Program-made: the position numbers and the translations under genes | Part shown: positions 27,098 to 36,993 of the stretch, one piece after another | Position numbering within the stretch: the first letter of the stretch is position 1 | Layout: the number at the start of each line of letters is the position of its first letter | The notes under the pieces: generated by a model | Database searches by the model: none | Seen by the model: only the letters and a program-made list of their open reading frames with translations | Told to the model about the DNA's origin: nothing | Origin: Microbulbifer agarilyticus | Lineage (GTDB): Bacteria; Pseudomonadota; Gammaproteobacteria; Pseudomonadales; Cellvibrionaceae | DNA: 64,000 nucleotides | Direction of reading: 5' to 3' | Assembly (NCBI RefSeq): GCF_020171345.1 | Contig: NZ_JAIUZM010000001.1 | Span: 248,001 to 312,000, forward strand

Positions 27098-28930
27098 TTA
27101 AAAAAGAATGCTACCACCGGTTTCCGCGCCGCTCGCAAGCTTGCGCATATTGACAAACAGGTCGCGACCCATGCCTGTGTCATTGCCAGACAAATCGCAT
27201 TCCGCTGGCGCTCGTGCCGCCAGCTCTTCATCACTTACATGTACTTTGAGAACACCGGCTTCCGCATCGAGTTCGATGAGGTCGCCATCTTGGATTTTGG
27301 CAACCATGCCGCCTTCCAGAGCTTCTGGAGACAGATGGATTGCCGCTGGTACCTTGCCAGAGGCACCAGACATGCGGCCGTCGGTAACCAGCGCTACCTT
27401 GAAGCCACGATCTTGCAGAACGCCGAGAGACGGCGTCAGTTTATGCAGCTCCGGCATCCCGTTCGCTTGCGGACCCTGGAAGCGCACCACCGCGACAAAG
27501 TCCTTTTCCAGCTCGCCCGCTTTGAACGCATCCAGAAGATCATCCTGACTGTTAAACACCACTGCCGGAGCGGTAACTTTCAGTTGCGGTGATTTCAGTG
27601 CAGACACCTTGATCACACTGTTACCCAAGTTGCCTTTCAGCAACTGCAGGCCGCCGTGGCTAGAAAACGGATCGTTCGCGGGGCGAATAATGTCCGAATT
27701 ACCAGACTCTTCTGCGGTCGGGCGCCATACCAGGCCAGTCTTGTCATCATTGAGGAATGGATCGTAGGTGTAAGGCTCCATACCTGAATCACCAAGCACG
27801 GTGCTGACGTCGTTGTGCAGCAGACCGGCACCCAGTAATTCGCGGATCAGGAATTGCATACCACCTGCAGCCGCAAAGTGGTTGATGTCGGCGGTACCAT
27901 TCGGGTACACGTGACACAGCAGCGGCACCACTTCGGATAGCTCGGCCATGTCCTGCCAAGTGATCTGAATACCGGCAGCGCGCGCCATCGCGATTAAGTG
28001 CATGGTGTGGTTGGTGGAGCCACCAGTCGCATGCAGGCCGACAATGCCATTCACAAACGCTTTTTCGGTAAGAATCTTGGCAATCGGTGTGTAGTTGCTG
28101 GGCTCGGAAATCTGCACCAGCTGCTTCACGGCAGAGTGGTTCAGCGCATCGCGCAATTCCGTACCCGGATTAACGAAGGAGCTACCCGGCAACTGCAGCC
28201 CCATGATTTCCACCAGCATCTGGTTACTGTTGGCGGTGCCGTAGAAGGTGCAGGTACCGGCACTGTGATAAGAAGCGCTTTCCGCTTCCAGCAGTTCCTT
28301 ACGACCTACCTTGCCCTCGGCATACAATTGGCGAACGCGCACTTTTTCCGAGTTTGACAGACCGGTAGGCATTGGGCCGGCGGGGACAAATACCGCAGGC
28401 AGGTGACCAAATGACAGAGCACCAATAACCAGCCCCGGAACAATCTTGTCGCAGATGCCGAGGTACAGGCCACCATCAAACATGTCGTGGGACAGTGAAA
28501 TGGCCGTGGCCATGGCAATGACATCACGGGAAAACAGCGACAGCTCCATGCCCGGCTGCCCCTGGGTCACGCCGTCACACATCGCCGGCACACCACCGGC
28601 AACCTGTGCGGTTGCACCATTGCGCAGGGCCTCGGCCTTCAGCATATCGGGATAAGCGCCGTACGGCTGATGCGCAGACAACATATCGTTGTAGGCATTA
28701 ATGATGGCCAGGTTCGGTCCCTGTCCGGATGCGATCAGATTTTTGTCGTGATCGCTAGATGCTGCCATCGCATGCGCGAGGTTCCCGCACGCCAGATTGT
28801 GACGTGCCCGACCTTTGCCCTGCGCGCGCTCAACCTGGGCCAGATACTTGGCCCGGGTTTCTTCACTGCGGCGAATAATCCTGTCGGTCACCGCTTGTAT
28901 GCGACTGTTTACCACTGTTTGGTTTGCCAT
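27098..28930 (-). CDS. edd: Phosphogluconate dehydratase
   Basis: This 610-aa iron-sulfur dehydratase (IlvD/Edd family) converts 6-phosphogluconate to KDPG, the defining ED step. The three cysteines expected to hold the Fe-S cluster are visible in [21 protein letters not shown] and [13 protein letters not shown]; the last two are family signatures. It follows pgi by 45 nt. The gene is full length. Confidence 0.96.
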   Translation of the reverse strand: MANQTVVNSRIQAVTDRIIRRSEETRAKYLAQVERAQGKGRARHNLACGNLAHAMAASSDHDKNLIASGQGPNLAIINAYNDMLSAHQPYGAYPDMLKAEALRNGATAQVAGGVPAMCDGVTQGQPGMELSLFSRDVIAMATAISLSHDMFDGGLYLGICDKIVPGLVIGALSFGHLPAVFVPAGPMPTGLSNSEKVRVRQLYAEGKVGRKELLEAESASYHSAGTCTFYGTANSNQMLVEIMGLQLPGSSFVNPGTELRDALNHSAVKQLVQISEPSNYTPIAKILTEKAFVNGIVGLHATGGSTNHTMHLIAMARAAGIQITWQDMAELSEVVPLLCHVYPNGTADINHFAAAGGMQFLIRELLGAGLLHNDVSTVLGDSGMEPYTYDPFLNDDKTGLVWRPTAEESGNSDIIRPANDPFSSHGGLQLLKGNLGNSVIKVSALKSPQLKVTAPAVVFNSQDDLLDAFKAGELEKDFVAVVRFQGPQANGMPELHKLTPSLGVLQDRGFKVALVTDGRMSGASGKVPAAIHLSPEALEGGMVAKIQDGDLIELDAEAGVLKVHVSDEELAARAPAECDLSGNDTGMGRDLFVNMRKLASGAETGGSILF

Positions 28931-28975
28931 TTTTAATCAACTCTTCGTTTTTTATCGGCCCGCCACACGTTGTTG

Positions 28976-30709
28976 TTAAGCCTGTTCTCCAGCAGGCTCA
29001 GCCACCGCAACTTCCGGTAGCTCCGTGGACGTAACCGCGCCGTTCTTTTTCCGGCGGTAGTATTCGATCAGTTGCGTCGTAGAACTGTCTTCGCCGGTCA
29101 AATTTCCCGCAGCCAGTTTCGGCTCCAGTTTGTTCGCCAGCCCCTTACCCAGTTCCACTCCCCACTGGTCAAAAGAATAAATTTGCAAAATCACACCCTG
29201 CGCAAAAATTTTGTGCTCATAGAGTGCAATCAGTGCTCCCAGTGATCGGGGGTCTAATTCCTTCAAGAGTATTGTGGTACTTGGCTTTCCACCCCTGTGT
29301 ACCTTGAAGGGGGTGAGCCTTTTTATCTCTTCTTGCGACAGCCCCTTGGCTGCCAGCTCACTCGCCACTGACTCGGCATCCACACCGTTCATCAGTGCCT
29401 GGCTCTGGGCAAACATGTTTGCCAGCAGAATTTCGTGGTGACCATCGAGGTCGTGCCCGGGCGCCACGCTGCCAATAAAGTCCGCTGGCACCACTTCCGG
29501 GCTCTGGTGCAGATACTGATAAAACGCATGCTGCCCATTGATACCCGTCTGCCCCCAGATCAGAGGGCCGGTGGGATAATCCACCGCCACCCCGGCGCGG
29601 GTGGTTGATTTGCCGTTACTCTCCATATCCGCCTGCTGCAAATACGAAGGCAACATATGCAGTGCCTGCTCGTAGGGCAGCACGGCGTGTGCCGGGTATC
29701 CCATAAAAGTGCAATACCAGACACTCAGCAGCGCCATGATGACCGGCGCATTGGCTTCCAGCGGTGCCTCGCGGAAGTGCTCATCCATGCTCGCAGCCCC
29801 ATCCAGCAACGCGCGGTAATTCTCAAATCCGCAGGCGATCGCAATTGGCAAACCGATCGAGGACCAGAGCGAAAAGCGCCCCCCAACCCAATCCCAGAAG
29901 CGGAAAGTCCGCTCTGGCAACACCCCAAACTGCTCCGCCTTGTCGGGACTGGAAGTCACTGCGGCAAAGTGCTGCTGCAACAGCGCCTCCCCATCTACTT
30001 CCGGCATCGCCCGCTGTAGCCACTTAAGTGCGCTGCGGGCGTTGGTCATTGTCTCGCTGGTCGTAAACGTCTTGGACGAGACAATAAATAGTGTCGAATC
30101 GGCATCCAGGCCGGCCAGCACATCCGTGAGCTGGGCTCCATCCACGTTGGAAACGAAATGCACTGCGACATCGCCCTTCCGGTGGGCTCGCAGCGCTTCG
30201 ATGGTGGTTTGCGGCCCGAGATGGGAGCCTCCAACCCCAAGATTGACTACATCGGTAAACCTTTTACCCCGATAGCCATTCAGGGCTCCATTATGTAGTA
30301 AAACTACAAACTTTTTCAAGCGCTCCAATTCAGCCTCGACCTGGGCCGTGACGGAATCCCCATCAATCTCAATATCTGCCTGCAACCCCCCACGTAGTGC
30401 GGGATGCAGCACTGCCCGGCCCTCGGTTGCATTAATTGGCTTGCCGGCGAAGAAATCTGTGCACCACCGAGACAGCCCAGCCTCTTCAGCCAAGCGTAAT
30501 AAATTTACAAAAACCTCCTGGTCGAACAGGTTTTTGGAGAAATCCAGCAAGAATTCCGGCAGCTCGAGTGAAAACCGCTCGGCCCGCTGTGGATCTGCAG
30601 CAAACAGGCTCTTCAGCGATGCCTGCTTGAACTCAGCGGCCTGCGCCTGCAACGCGCGCCAGATAGGTGACTGTGAAAGTGGTTGAGACGAAGAAGTGTC
30701 AGAGTGCAT
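28976..30709 (-). CDS. pgi: Glucose-6-phosphate isomerase
   Basis: This 577-aa enzyme interconverts fructose-6-phosphate and glucose-6-phosphate. Both family signatures are present: DWVGGRFSLWSSIGLPIA, and the C-terminal region around GVELGKGLANKLEP. The phosphate-binding SSKTFTTSETMTNA is also intact. The protein is slightly longer than the E. coli enzyme through a C-terminal tail rich in A and E. It heads the ED operon. A predicted NagR operator lies 110 nt before its start, which would send fructose-6-phosphate made from GlcNAc into the ED route. Confidence 0.96.
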   Translation of the reverse strand: MHSDTSSSQPLSQSPIWRALQAQAAEFKQASLKSLFAADPQRAERFSLELPEFLLDFSKNLFDQEVFVNLLRLAEEAGLSRWCTDFFAGKPINATEGRAVLHPALRGGLQADIEIDGDSVTAQVEAELERLKKFVVLLHNGALNGYRGKRFTDVVNLGVGGSHLGPQTTIEALRAHRKGDVAVHFVSNVDGAQLTDVLAGLDADSTLFIVSSKTFTTSETMTNARSALKWLQRAMPEVDGEALLQQHFAAVTSSPDKAEQFGVLPERTFRFWDWVGGRFSLWSSIGLPIAIACGFENYRALLDGAASMDEHFREAPLEANAPVIMALLSVWYCTFMGYPAHAVLPYEQALHMLPSYLQQADMESNGKSTTRAGVAVDYPTGPLIWGQTGINGQHAFYQYLHQSPEVVPADFIGSVAPGHDLDGHHEILLANMFAQSQALMNGVDAESVASELAAKGLSQEEIKRLTPFKVHRGGKPSTTILLKELDPRSLGALIALYEHKIFAQGVILQIYSFDQWGVELGKGLANKLEPKLAAGNLTGEDSSTTQLIEYYRRKKNGAVTSTELPEVAVAEPAGEQA

Positions 30710-30819
30710 AGCGATCCCCGGAAAGTGGCGCCAACACTGGGGATGCGGGCACCGGTTATTGTTATTTACCCGTATAGCTCGCGACTTTCACACCCCTGAG
30801 CGAGAGCCACCGAGCGAAA

Positions 30820-30833
30820 TGACAACGCTGTCA
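30820..30833. promoter_or_regulatory. NagR-type operator between pgi and nagR
   Basis: The near-palindrome TGACAACGCTGTCA lies in the 309-nt gap between the divergent pgi and LacI-family genes. It agrees with the sites before the TonB receptor and nagK (consensus TGACARCGYTGTCA). It could control the ED operon, autoregulate the repressor gene, or both. The rest of the gap shows no clear -35/-10 pair; TTGACG at 30856-30861 is a candidate -35 for the plus-strand gene, with only a poor -10. Confidence 0.78.
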
Positions 30834-31018
30834 AATTGGCGAGAGAGTCACACAGTTGACGAGGGGTGTCAATTAGGTTTGTAGTTTTTTTCCACGCCGG
30901 TCACCGTGACATGCACAGAAGCAAACTCAATGAAGCGTGAATGACTGTGAGGCCATCGTCGCGCGGCGCGGAACCGGTTAAACTTGCGGGTTAGGCAAAG
31001 ACAAGGAAAACGCCAGAC

Positions 31019-32065
31019 ATGAAAAGCACCATCAACGATGTGGCCGCACTGGCCGGGGTGTCGATCAAGACCGTTTCCCGGGTAATCAACAATGAACCCT
31101 CGGTACGACCCGCCACCCGCAAGAAAGTGATGGATGCGGTTGAAGAACTTCATTACCAACCGAACCTGGCCGCCCGTAACTTGGCGGGCACCCGCAGCTA
31201 CACCATTGCACTGATCTACGACAACCCAAACGCCTACTACGTGATCGACATGCAGAACGGTATTCTCGAGGCCTGCAAGGCGCGCGGTTACGAGCTACTT
31301 ATCCACCCAAGCAACGCCAAGTCCGACACAGTTAACGACGAATTGCGCGCTCTGGTGGAGCACTCCAAAGTTGCCGGCGTGGTGCTAACCCCACCCTTCT
31401 CCGAGACCCAGTCGGTCATCGATGAAATCAACAAGCTCGGCCTCGACTACGTGCGGATTGTTTCCAGTGGTGCCGCTGAGGGCGACGAAGAGAACTGTAT
31501 TCAGGTCGACGATACGGCGGCAGCCTTCGATATTACCCAGCACCTGATTGACCACGGCCACAAACGCATCGGTTTCCTCTCCGGTGGCGAGGAGCACGTG
31601 TCGACCCACGGACGTCTGGACGGCTACAAGCAGGCGCTGCAGCAAGCAGGCATCAATCTGGCCCCGGAACTGGTCATCCCAGGTGAGTACTCTTTTGACT
31701 CAGGTGTAGCCGGCGCCAAGGCACTACTTGAAAGCGACAACCCACCCACGGCCATCTTTGCCAGTAACGATGAAATGGCGGCGGGCGCGCTGTTTGCCGC
31801 ACGCCTGATGCATGTCGAGATCCCGGAGCAACTCTCTATCGTCGGTTTCGAGGATAGCCCCTTCTCCCGCCAGACCTGGCCGAAACTGACCACCGCACAC
31901 CAGCCCAACAATGAAATCGCCAAATGTGCCGCCGCGCTGGTATTGAATAAAGCGCGCAGTAAAGGTGCTGCGGAAAGCGCTGCCGCCAACAAGGAAGCAG
32001 GCATTACCAAGAAGTTTGTCCCGGAGCTGCTGGTGCGCGATTCCACCGGAGACTCCCCGAGCTAA
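31019..32065 (+). CDS. nagR: LacI-family repressor, probable GlcNAc regulator
   Basis: A 348-aa protein with an N-terminal LacI helix-turn-helix and hinge (INDVAALAGVSIKTVSRVIN, then YQPNLAARNLAG). A periplasmic-binding-protein-like effector domain fills the rest, with typical motifs such as DHGHKRIGFLSG and PTAIFASNDEMAAGAL. It sits between the nagKBAP operon and the pgi/ED operon and is divergent from pgi. The predicted operators have the CG-centred palindrome expected for a LacI protein and resemble the published NagR box of Xanthomonas (from memory). The symbol rests on context and operator; a hexose or chitobiose effector is possible. Confidence 0.87.
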   Translation: MKSTINDVAALAGVSIKTVSRVINNEPSVRPATRKKVMDAVEELHYQPNLAARNLAGTRSYTIALIYDNPNAYYVIDMQNGILEACKARGYELLIHPSNAKSDTVNDELRALVEHSKVAGVVLTPPFSETQSVIDEINKLGLDYVRIVSSGAAEGDEENCIQVDDTAAAFDITQHLIDHGHKRIGFLSGGEEHVSTHGRLDGYKQALQQAGINLAPELVIPGEYSFDSGVAGAKALLESDNPPTAIFASNDEMAAGALFAARLMHVEIPEQLSIVGFEDSPFSRQTWPKLTTAHQPNNEIAKCAAALVLNKARSKGAAESAAANKEAGITKKFVPELLVRDSTGDSPS

Positions 32066-32073
32066 TCAGCCTC

Positions 32074-32097
32074 GGCGCATGCCAGTCGGCATGCGCC
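32074..32097 (+). terminator. Hairpin after nagR
   Basis: A perfect 10-bp stem GGCGCATGCC / GGCATGCGCC with loop AGTC, starting 8 nt after the nagR stop. No T-run follows, only a CT-rich stretch, so termination strength is uncertain. Confidence 0.6.
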
Positions 32098-32123
32098 TCC
32101 CTTCCCCGCCCCGAATTTCACAC

Positions 32124-32148
32124 AAAAAAAAGCCCTCACAAGGAGGGC
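32124..32148 (-). terminator. Intrinsic terminator of the nag operon
   Basis: GCCCTC / GAGGGC (32132-32137, 32143-32148) with a 5-nt loop. On the minus strand it is followed by eight T (the A-run at 32124-32131). It lies 64 nt after the nagP stop and ends nagKBAP. Confidence 0.85.
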
Positions 32149-32212
32149 AAAGATGACGAGAACCAAAGAGAAAACATAAAACTGACTGTTGCGATGACAA
32201 CAGCGGGAAGGA

Positions 32213-33544
32213 TTACTTCCAGCTGCGCATCTTGTGCCCTTTCAGGGCGTAGAAAAGAATAAACAGGTAAGCCGGGATGGCGATGGCGTAGGCCAGCTGA
32301 CCATCACCAGTATCGGCAAAGTGGCCGTACAGCGGCGGCAGAACCGCACCTCCGGAGATACCCATAATCAGCAGGGCGGCACCCTTGGAGGTGAACTTGC
32401 CCAGACCATCCAGCGCCAGCGGCCAGATTGCCGGCCAACACATGGCATTGGCGAAGCCCAGCAGTGCAACGAAGTAAACTGCGTTGGGAATTTCAGGCAA
32501 GCCAAATACAGCCAGTGTTGCAGAGGACATCGCGGTACTCTCGAGAGAACCGGTCATCACCGCAATGGTAAACAGGATACCCAGCACCGCGGAGATCAGC
32601 AGCGCGGCCTGCTGACTAATAAAGCGTGGGATGGCAACGGTGCCCCAGAGGTAGCCCAACACCATAAACACCATGGTGTAGGACGTCAGCACAGAAGCCA
32701 CCGCCGTATCCAGGCCCGCCTGCTTACCCAGCAGGCCGATAGCATCGCCGGCAATTACCTCAACACCCACGTAGAAGAACAGCGCAATGGATCCCAGGAT
32801 CAGCTGCGGGAACTTCAGCAACGCAGGCAGGTTTACCGCCATCTCTTCCTGACCTTCGATGGCTTCATCTTCGATATCCGGCAGCGGAGCGAACATCATC
32901 GCTACCGCCAACACAAAACCGAGAATTGCCATGCCGATGTATGGGGTAACCAACTGACCCGCCAACTCATCCAACTTGGCATCTTTTGCGGTTGCGGCAA
33001 GGGCGGACAGCTCCGCATCGCTTACACCGCTAATGCCGGACATAACCAGAGCAGTAAATACCAGCGGTGCAACGATACCCGCTCCCTTGTTCAGCAGACC
33101 CATGATGCAAATACGCACCGCGGCAGTTTCCGGGGAGCCAACTTTCACCACGTACGGGTTAGACGCGGTCTGCAGAATAGTGAGGCCAGAGCCCACAACA
33201 AATTGCGCGAGCAGGAAGATACCAAACATACGGCTGTAAGCCGCTGGGATAAAGATCAGGGCACCCACCGCAACCAAAGCAAGGCCCAGTGCCATACCGA
33301 TTTTATAGCCGGTACGCTCGATAATCGCGGCCATGGGCAACGCCATCACGGTATAGGCTATATAGAAAGCGGAAGCCACGAGCATCGCCTCAAAGGCACT
33401 CAGCTCACAAATAGTTTGCAGGAACGGAATCAGGGCACCGTTCAGCCAGGTAACAAAACCAAAAATGAAAAATAGCAGGCCGATGATCACCATCGGCAAA
33501 ACGCTGCTGCGCGTTTCGCTCTGGCTAATAACTGCGGTATTCAT
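32213..33544 (-). CDS. nagP: N-acetylglucosamine MFS permease
   Basis: A 443-aa, 12-segment sugar:proton symporter of the FucP/NagP branch of the major facilitator superfamily. Family marks are FFIFGFVTWLNGALIPFLQ in the first segment, ERTGYKIGM between segments 2 and 3, and LQTASNPYV. It lies 71 nt after nagA at the end of nagK-nagB-nagA-nagP. Combined with a BadF-type kinase and no PTS genes, this suggests GlcNAc enters unphosphorylated and is phosphorylated by NagK. Substrate assignment rests on context and family resemblance. Confidence 0.88.
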   Translation of the reverse strand: MNTAVISQSETRSSVLPMVIIGLLFFIFGFVTWLNGALIPFLQTICELSAFEAMLVASAFYIAYTVMALPMAAIIERTGYKIGMALGLALVAVGALIFIPAAYSRMFGIFLLAQFVVGSGLTILQTASNPYVVKVGSPETAAVRICIMGLLNKGAGIVAPLVFTALVMSGISGVSDAELSALAATAKDAKLDELAGQLVTPYIGMAILGFVLAVAMMFAPLPDIEDEAIEGQEEMAVNLPALLKFPQLILGSIALFFYVGVEVIAGDAIGLLGKQAGLDTAVASVLTSYTMVFMVLGYLWGTVAIPRFISQQAALLISAVLGILFTIAVMTGSLESTAMSSATLAVFGLPEIPNAVYFVALLGFANAMCWPAIWPLALDGLGKFTSKGAALLIMGISGGAVLPPLYGHFADTGDGQLAYAIAIPAYLFILFYALKGHKMRSWK

Positions 33545-33615
33545 AGAGTCACCTTTAATTATCGTTATCTAGCGTTAATAAAATTCGTCATCAATTTTTG
33601 TATGTATGCAGATGG

Positions 33616-34743
33616 TCAGTCTGCGGAAAACACTTCCTGTCCGCTGATCCAGGTTTTGCGCACCTGGCCATCGTCGTCCAGTAAAATCATGTCGGCCGCA
33701 CTCCCCTCCGCAATGCGTCCGCCGTCAAAACCGAGAAACTGGGCGGGATACAATCCTGCCATACGCAGGGCCTCACTCAGCTCGACACCACACCAGTCAC
33801 GAATGTTGCGCACCGCACCAATCATATCCAGGTGGGACCCCGCCAGCTCACCGGTGGTGGAGGTCAGCTTGTCGCCATCGCGCGTCACCACGCGATCGAA
33901 CAACGGAAAACTCATCTCGTCACTGCCAACCAGTGACATCGCATCAGTCACCAGCATAATCTTGCCGCGCGGCTTGGCTTTCAGCGCCAGTGTCATGGCT
34001 TCGGCGCTTACGTGGTGACCATCGGCAATCAAGCCACACCAGCAACCGTCACTGATCAGTGCGGTGCCGACCATGCCCGGGTCACGCGAATGCAACGGCG
34101 ACATGGCGTTGTATAAATGGGTAAATCCGGTCGCGCCAGCGGCGACGGCTGCCGCAGCAGTCTTGCCGTCGGCATTGGAATGCCCGAGGCAAACCTTCAC
34201 GCCCAGCGATACCAATTTGGCGATATCTTCCGGCGTTACATTTTCCGGCGCCAGGGTCACCACCTTCAGGCCGAGATCATCGCGAGCATAAATCGCCAGC
34301 TCTTCGTCGCTGAGCGGGCGAATGAAACACTCTTCGTGCGTACCCTTTTTCGGCGCGCTCAAATGCGGCCCTTCAAAGTGCACGCCCAGCACACCGGGCA
34401 CACCCTCTTTTAGCGCGGCAGCGACCGCGTCTGCGGCCTTCTGCATCACCCCCACCTGATCGGTAATCAGGGTGGGCACAAAACCGGTAGTGCCGAAGCG
34501 CGCGTGGGCAGCCGACATCTTACCCAGGGCATTCACGCTGGTGTCGTTGTTAAACAGGGCACCGCCGCCACCGTTCACCTGAACATCAATCAGGCCCGGC
34601 GCCAGTAATCCGCGCAGACGGACTGCATCGGACACGGGCGCACCACCCAAAGAGACAATCTTGCCGCCGTCGATGGTCAGCGCCACGTCCCTGCGGAGTT
34701 GTTCGCCATCAAAAAGCTGCTCGGCGATATATGCCTGTGCCAC
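33616..34743 (-). CDS. nagA: N-acetylglucosamine-6-phosphate deacetylase
   Basis: This 375-aa amidohydrolase removes acetate from GlcNAc-6-phosphate to give glucosamine-6-phosphate. Typical NagA motifs are LLAPGLIDVQVNGGGG, GVHFEGPHLS with the metal-binding glutamate, LGHSNAD and THLYNAMSPL with metal histidines, and LVTDAMSLVG with the catalytic aspartate. It lies between nagB and nagP, 30 nt after the nagB stop. Confidence 0.96.
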   Translation of the reverse strand: MAQAYIAEQLFDGEQLRRDVALTIDGGKIVSLGGAPVSDAVRLRGLLAPGLIDVQVNGGGGALFNNDTSVNALGKMSAAHARFGTTGFVPTLITDQVGVMQKAADAVAAALKEGVPGVLGVHFEGPHLSAPKKGTHEECFIRPLSDEELAIYARDDLGLKVVTLAPENVTPEDIAKLVSLGVKVCLGHSNADGKTAAAAVAAGATGFTHLYNAMSPLHSRDPGMVGTALISDGCWCGLIADGHHVSAEAMTLALKAKPRGKIMLVTDAMSLVGSDEMSFPLFDRVVTRDGDKLTSTTGELAGSHLDMIGAVRNIRDWCGVELSEALRMAGLYPAQFLGFDGGRIAEGSAADMILLDDDGQVRKTWISGQEVFSAD

Positions 34744-34773
34744 TGTCTTGCCCCGCGTCCTGGATTACTGCAA

Positions 34774-35817
34774 TTAAACCGTCTGTGTCACTTTCTTCAG
34801 ACCCGCCGGCTCATCCGGATTGATACCGCGGCTCACCGCCACGTGGGCAACATCGATGTAGAAGCGCTGCAGCAATGCCAGCGGCGCAACCCGCGGGTGT
34901 ACACCTTTGCTCGGTACATGCAGATTAATCAGGGTGCCGCCGCGACGGATAATGTCAGCGATCTGTTCGCTGTGCGCCTGATAGGATTCGTCTTCAATCG
35001 GCACGTTCACTACGGTGAGTTTTTGCTCCACCAGGGTTACCGGACCGTGCAGGAACTCCGCACTGGAGAAAGATTCCGCGTGCACACTGCACACCTCTTT
35101 CAGCTTCAGTGCCAGTTCGCGGGTAATGCCGTAGCCAGGGCCGCGGCCGAGTACAACCAAGTTCTTCACAGCGGCCAGATCTTCCGGGCGCAGCTGTACA
35201 TCGGACTCAACCGCATCGGTGAGGGTTTGCGGCAACATCTCAACGCCGGCCATCAGCTCGGCATCCTGCGTCCAGTTGGCGACCAGCTGCAGCACCGCAG
35301 AGAGAGTACACAGGTAGCTCTTGGTTGCGGCAACCGCCAGTTCCGGGCCGGCCTTCAGCGGCACAACCTGGTCGACAATATCTTTAATCGGTGCAGTCTC
35401 ATCATTGACCAGCGCGACGGTGTAGGCACCGGCGTCTTTCGCCATTTGCGCCTGCGCGAGGATGTCCGGACTGCGGCCAGACTGGGAGATAACGATAACC
35501 AGCGCATCTTCCAGCTTCAGTTTTTTGCCATACACGCTGGACACCGAAGGTGCCGCGGCGAAAGTCGGGGTACCAGTCTCAATTTCGATCAGGTACTTGG
35601 CAAACACACCGGCATGGTCGGAAGAACCACGGCCGACGATCATCACAAAACGCGGCGGCTTGCTGCGCAAACGCTCACCCAGCGCTTCCATGATCGGCGC
35701 ATTGTTTTTCAGTTGCTCGGCAACCCGGCTCGGGGCTTCACGGGCCTCGCGTTCCATTACAGTCATTGCCATAGAAGCATCCACCTTGTTGGCCTCACCA
35801 GAGGTCACTGCACTCAT
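34774..35817 (-). CDS. nagB: SIS-domain glucosamine-6-phosphate deaminase (NagB-II type)
   Basis: About 347 aa from the ATG at 35817, with GGAT about 9 nt upstream; a TTG at 35877 would add 20 residues. It has two SIS (sugar isomerase) domains, seen in MIVGRGSSDHAGVFAKYL, VISQSGRSPD and LGRGPGYGITRELALKLKE, like the isomerase half of GlmS. It lacks the glutaminase domain. In nag operons of Shewanella, Xanthomonas and relatives this form replaces classical NagB and converts glucosamine-6-phosphate to fructose-6-phosphate and ammonia. Its product feeds Pgi, encoded at 28976-30709. Confidence 0.92.
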   Translation of the reverse strand: MSAVTSGEANKVDASMAMTVMEREAREAPSRVAEQLKNNAPIMEALGERLRSKPPRFVMIVGRGSSDHAGVFAKYLIEIETGTPTFAAAPSVSSVYGKKLKLEDALVIVISQSGRSPDILAQAQMAKDAGAYTVALVNDETAPIKDIVDQVVPLKAGPELAVAATKSYLCTLSAVLQLVANWTQDAELMAGVEMLPQTLTDAVESDVQLRPEDLAAVKNLVVLGRGPGYGITRELALKLKEVCSVHAESFSSAEFLHGPVTLVEQKLTVVNVPIEDESYQAHSEQIADIIRRGGTLINLHVPSKGVHPRVAPLALLQRFYIDVAHVAVSRGINPDEPAGLKKVTQTV

Positions 35818-35904
35818 AAAATCTATCCGTAACTTGTATCTGACCGTGTCTTCAGGCGCACTGCGGCCTTCCGACAACCTGTGTGTTCTAACGACTTGCG
35901 GCGC

Positions 35905-36855
35905 TCATCCAAAGAGCGCTTTGGCCTCAACCTCATCACCGGAGCCAGAATCACTGCCACCCAGGGCCGCGAGAGAGTGCTGCGCAAAGTAAACGCAACC
36001 CAGTTCCGGCGGGTCCAGTGGGTCAGAAACCTGTTCTGCGACATGTGGCTTCAGCCAGGGCTTCAAGCGCGGTGCCAAGCCGCCGATCATGGCCAGGCGA
36101 GGCGACTTGCCTTCCATCAACTTATCCGCAAGATCACTGATGTAAGCGGCACCATCGCGCATGATCGATGCAGCAACCGGGCAATCGGCCTCGGCGCACT
36201 CCACCACCGGCACGGCCAGCTTGGCGTACTGGCTGGACGGTTTGCCGGCCATCATCTCAATTACGTCGTAGGGATCGCTGGTGTCGAGTACCGCTTCCAA
36301 CTCGCGCTTGAGCATGGAGTCTTCGGCGAGACCTTCCATTGCCATCAGCAGGTACTTCACCGCCTCCATGCCCAGCCAGGCACCACTGCCCTTATCGCCG
36401 TGGGGGAAGCCGTGGCCACCAATAATCTCACTGCGGCCATTGACCCAGGAGTAGCCGACAGAGCCGGTGCCAGCAATAATGACCGCGCCGTCGCCGCCAC
36501 GATGGGCGCCCAGGCATGCGGAGTGCTGGTCAGTGGTGAGGAACATTTGTTTGAAGGGGTGCGCCCAGGCATTCATCTCGTTGTAGAGACGGGGCATGTT
36601 GAGCCCGGCGAGGCCAACACCAGCCACCAACTCACCGAGGGTTTCGGCGGGCAAACCAGCATCCGTCACCGCCAGGGCGGCAGAACGCACGATGGAATCA
36701 ATGGTTTGCGCGTAACCATGCAGGGGGTTTGCGGGCCCTGAGACCCCGGTACCGAGCAGGCGATTGTCGGCATCGAAGATGGATGCGCGGCATTTGCTAC
36801 CGCCGCCATCGACGCCAATAAAGAGTATGTCCCTGCTGTCTCTCAAAGCAACCAT
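35905..36855 (-). CDS. nagK: N-acetylglucosamine kinase (BadF/BadG family)
   Basis: A 316-aa ATPase-fold sugar kinase. The phosphate-1 motif FIGVDGGGSKCRA lies near the N-terminus, the phosphate-2 region reads VIIAGTGSVGYSW, and GGHGFPHGDKGSGAWLG follows; these match BadF/BadG-type GlcNAc kinases. It phosphorylates imported GlcNAc at O6. It is first in the nagKBAP operon, with a predicted NagR operator 138 nt before its start. Confidence 0.92.
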   Translation of the reverse strand: MVALRDSRDILFIGVDGGGSKCRASIFDADNRLLGTGVSGPANPLHGYAQTIDSIVRSAALAVTDAGLPAETLGELVAGVGLAGLNMPRLYNEMNAWAHPFKQMFLTTDQHSACLGAHRGGDGAVIIAGTGSVGYSWVNGRSEIIGGHGFPHGDKGSGAWLGMEAVKYLLMAMEGLAEDSMLKRELEAVLDTSDPYDVIEMMAGKPSSQYAKLAVPVVECAEADCPVAASIMRDGAAYISDLADKLMEGKSPRLAMIGGLAPRLKPWLKPHVAEQVSDPLDPPELGCVYFAQHSLAALGGSDSGSGDEVEAKALFG

Positions 36856-36993
36856 CTAACCGGCCCCTAAGATTTCTATTGTTATGTTTCCTTACCGGAG
36901 CTCCCCACCGCAGGTTTTGCGCCCCAGGGGATTCCGGCGAGGCGCCAGTGACGCCTGTACCAATCTGTGTATGCAGAAATACTACAAGACAAA

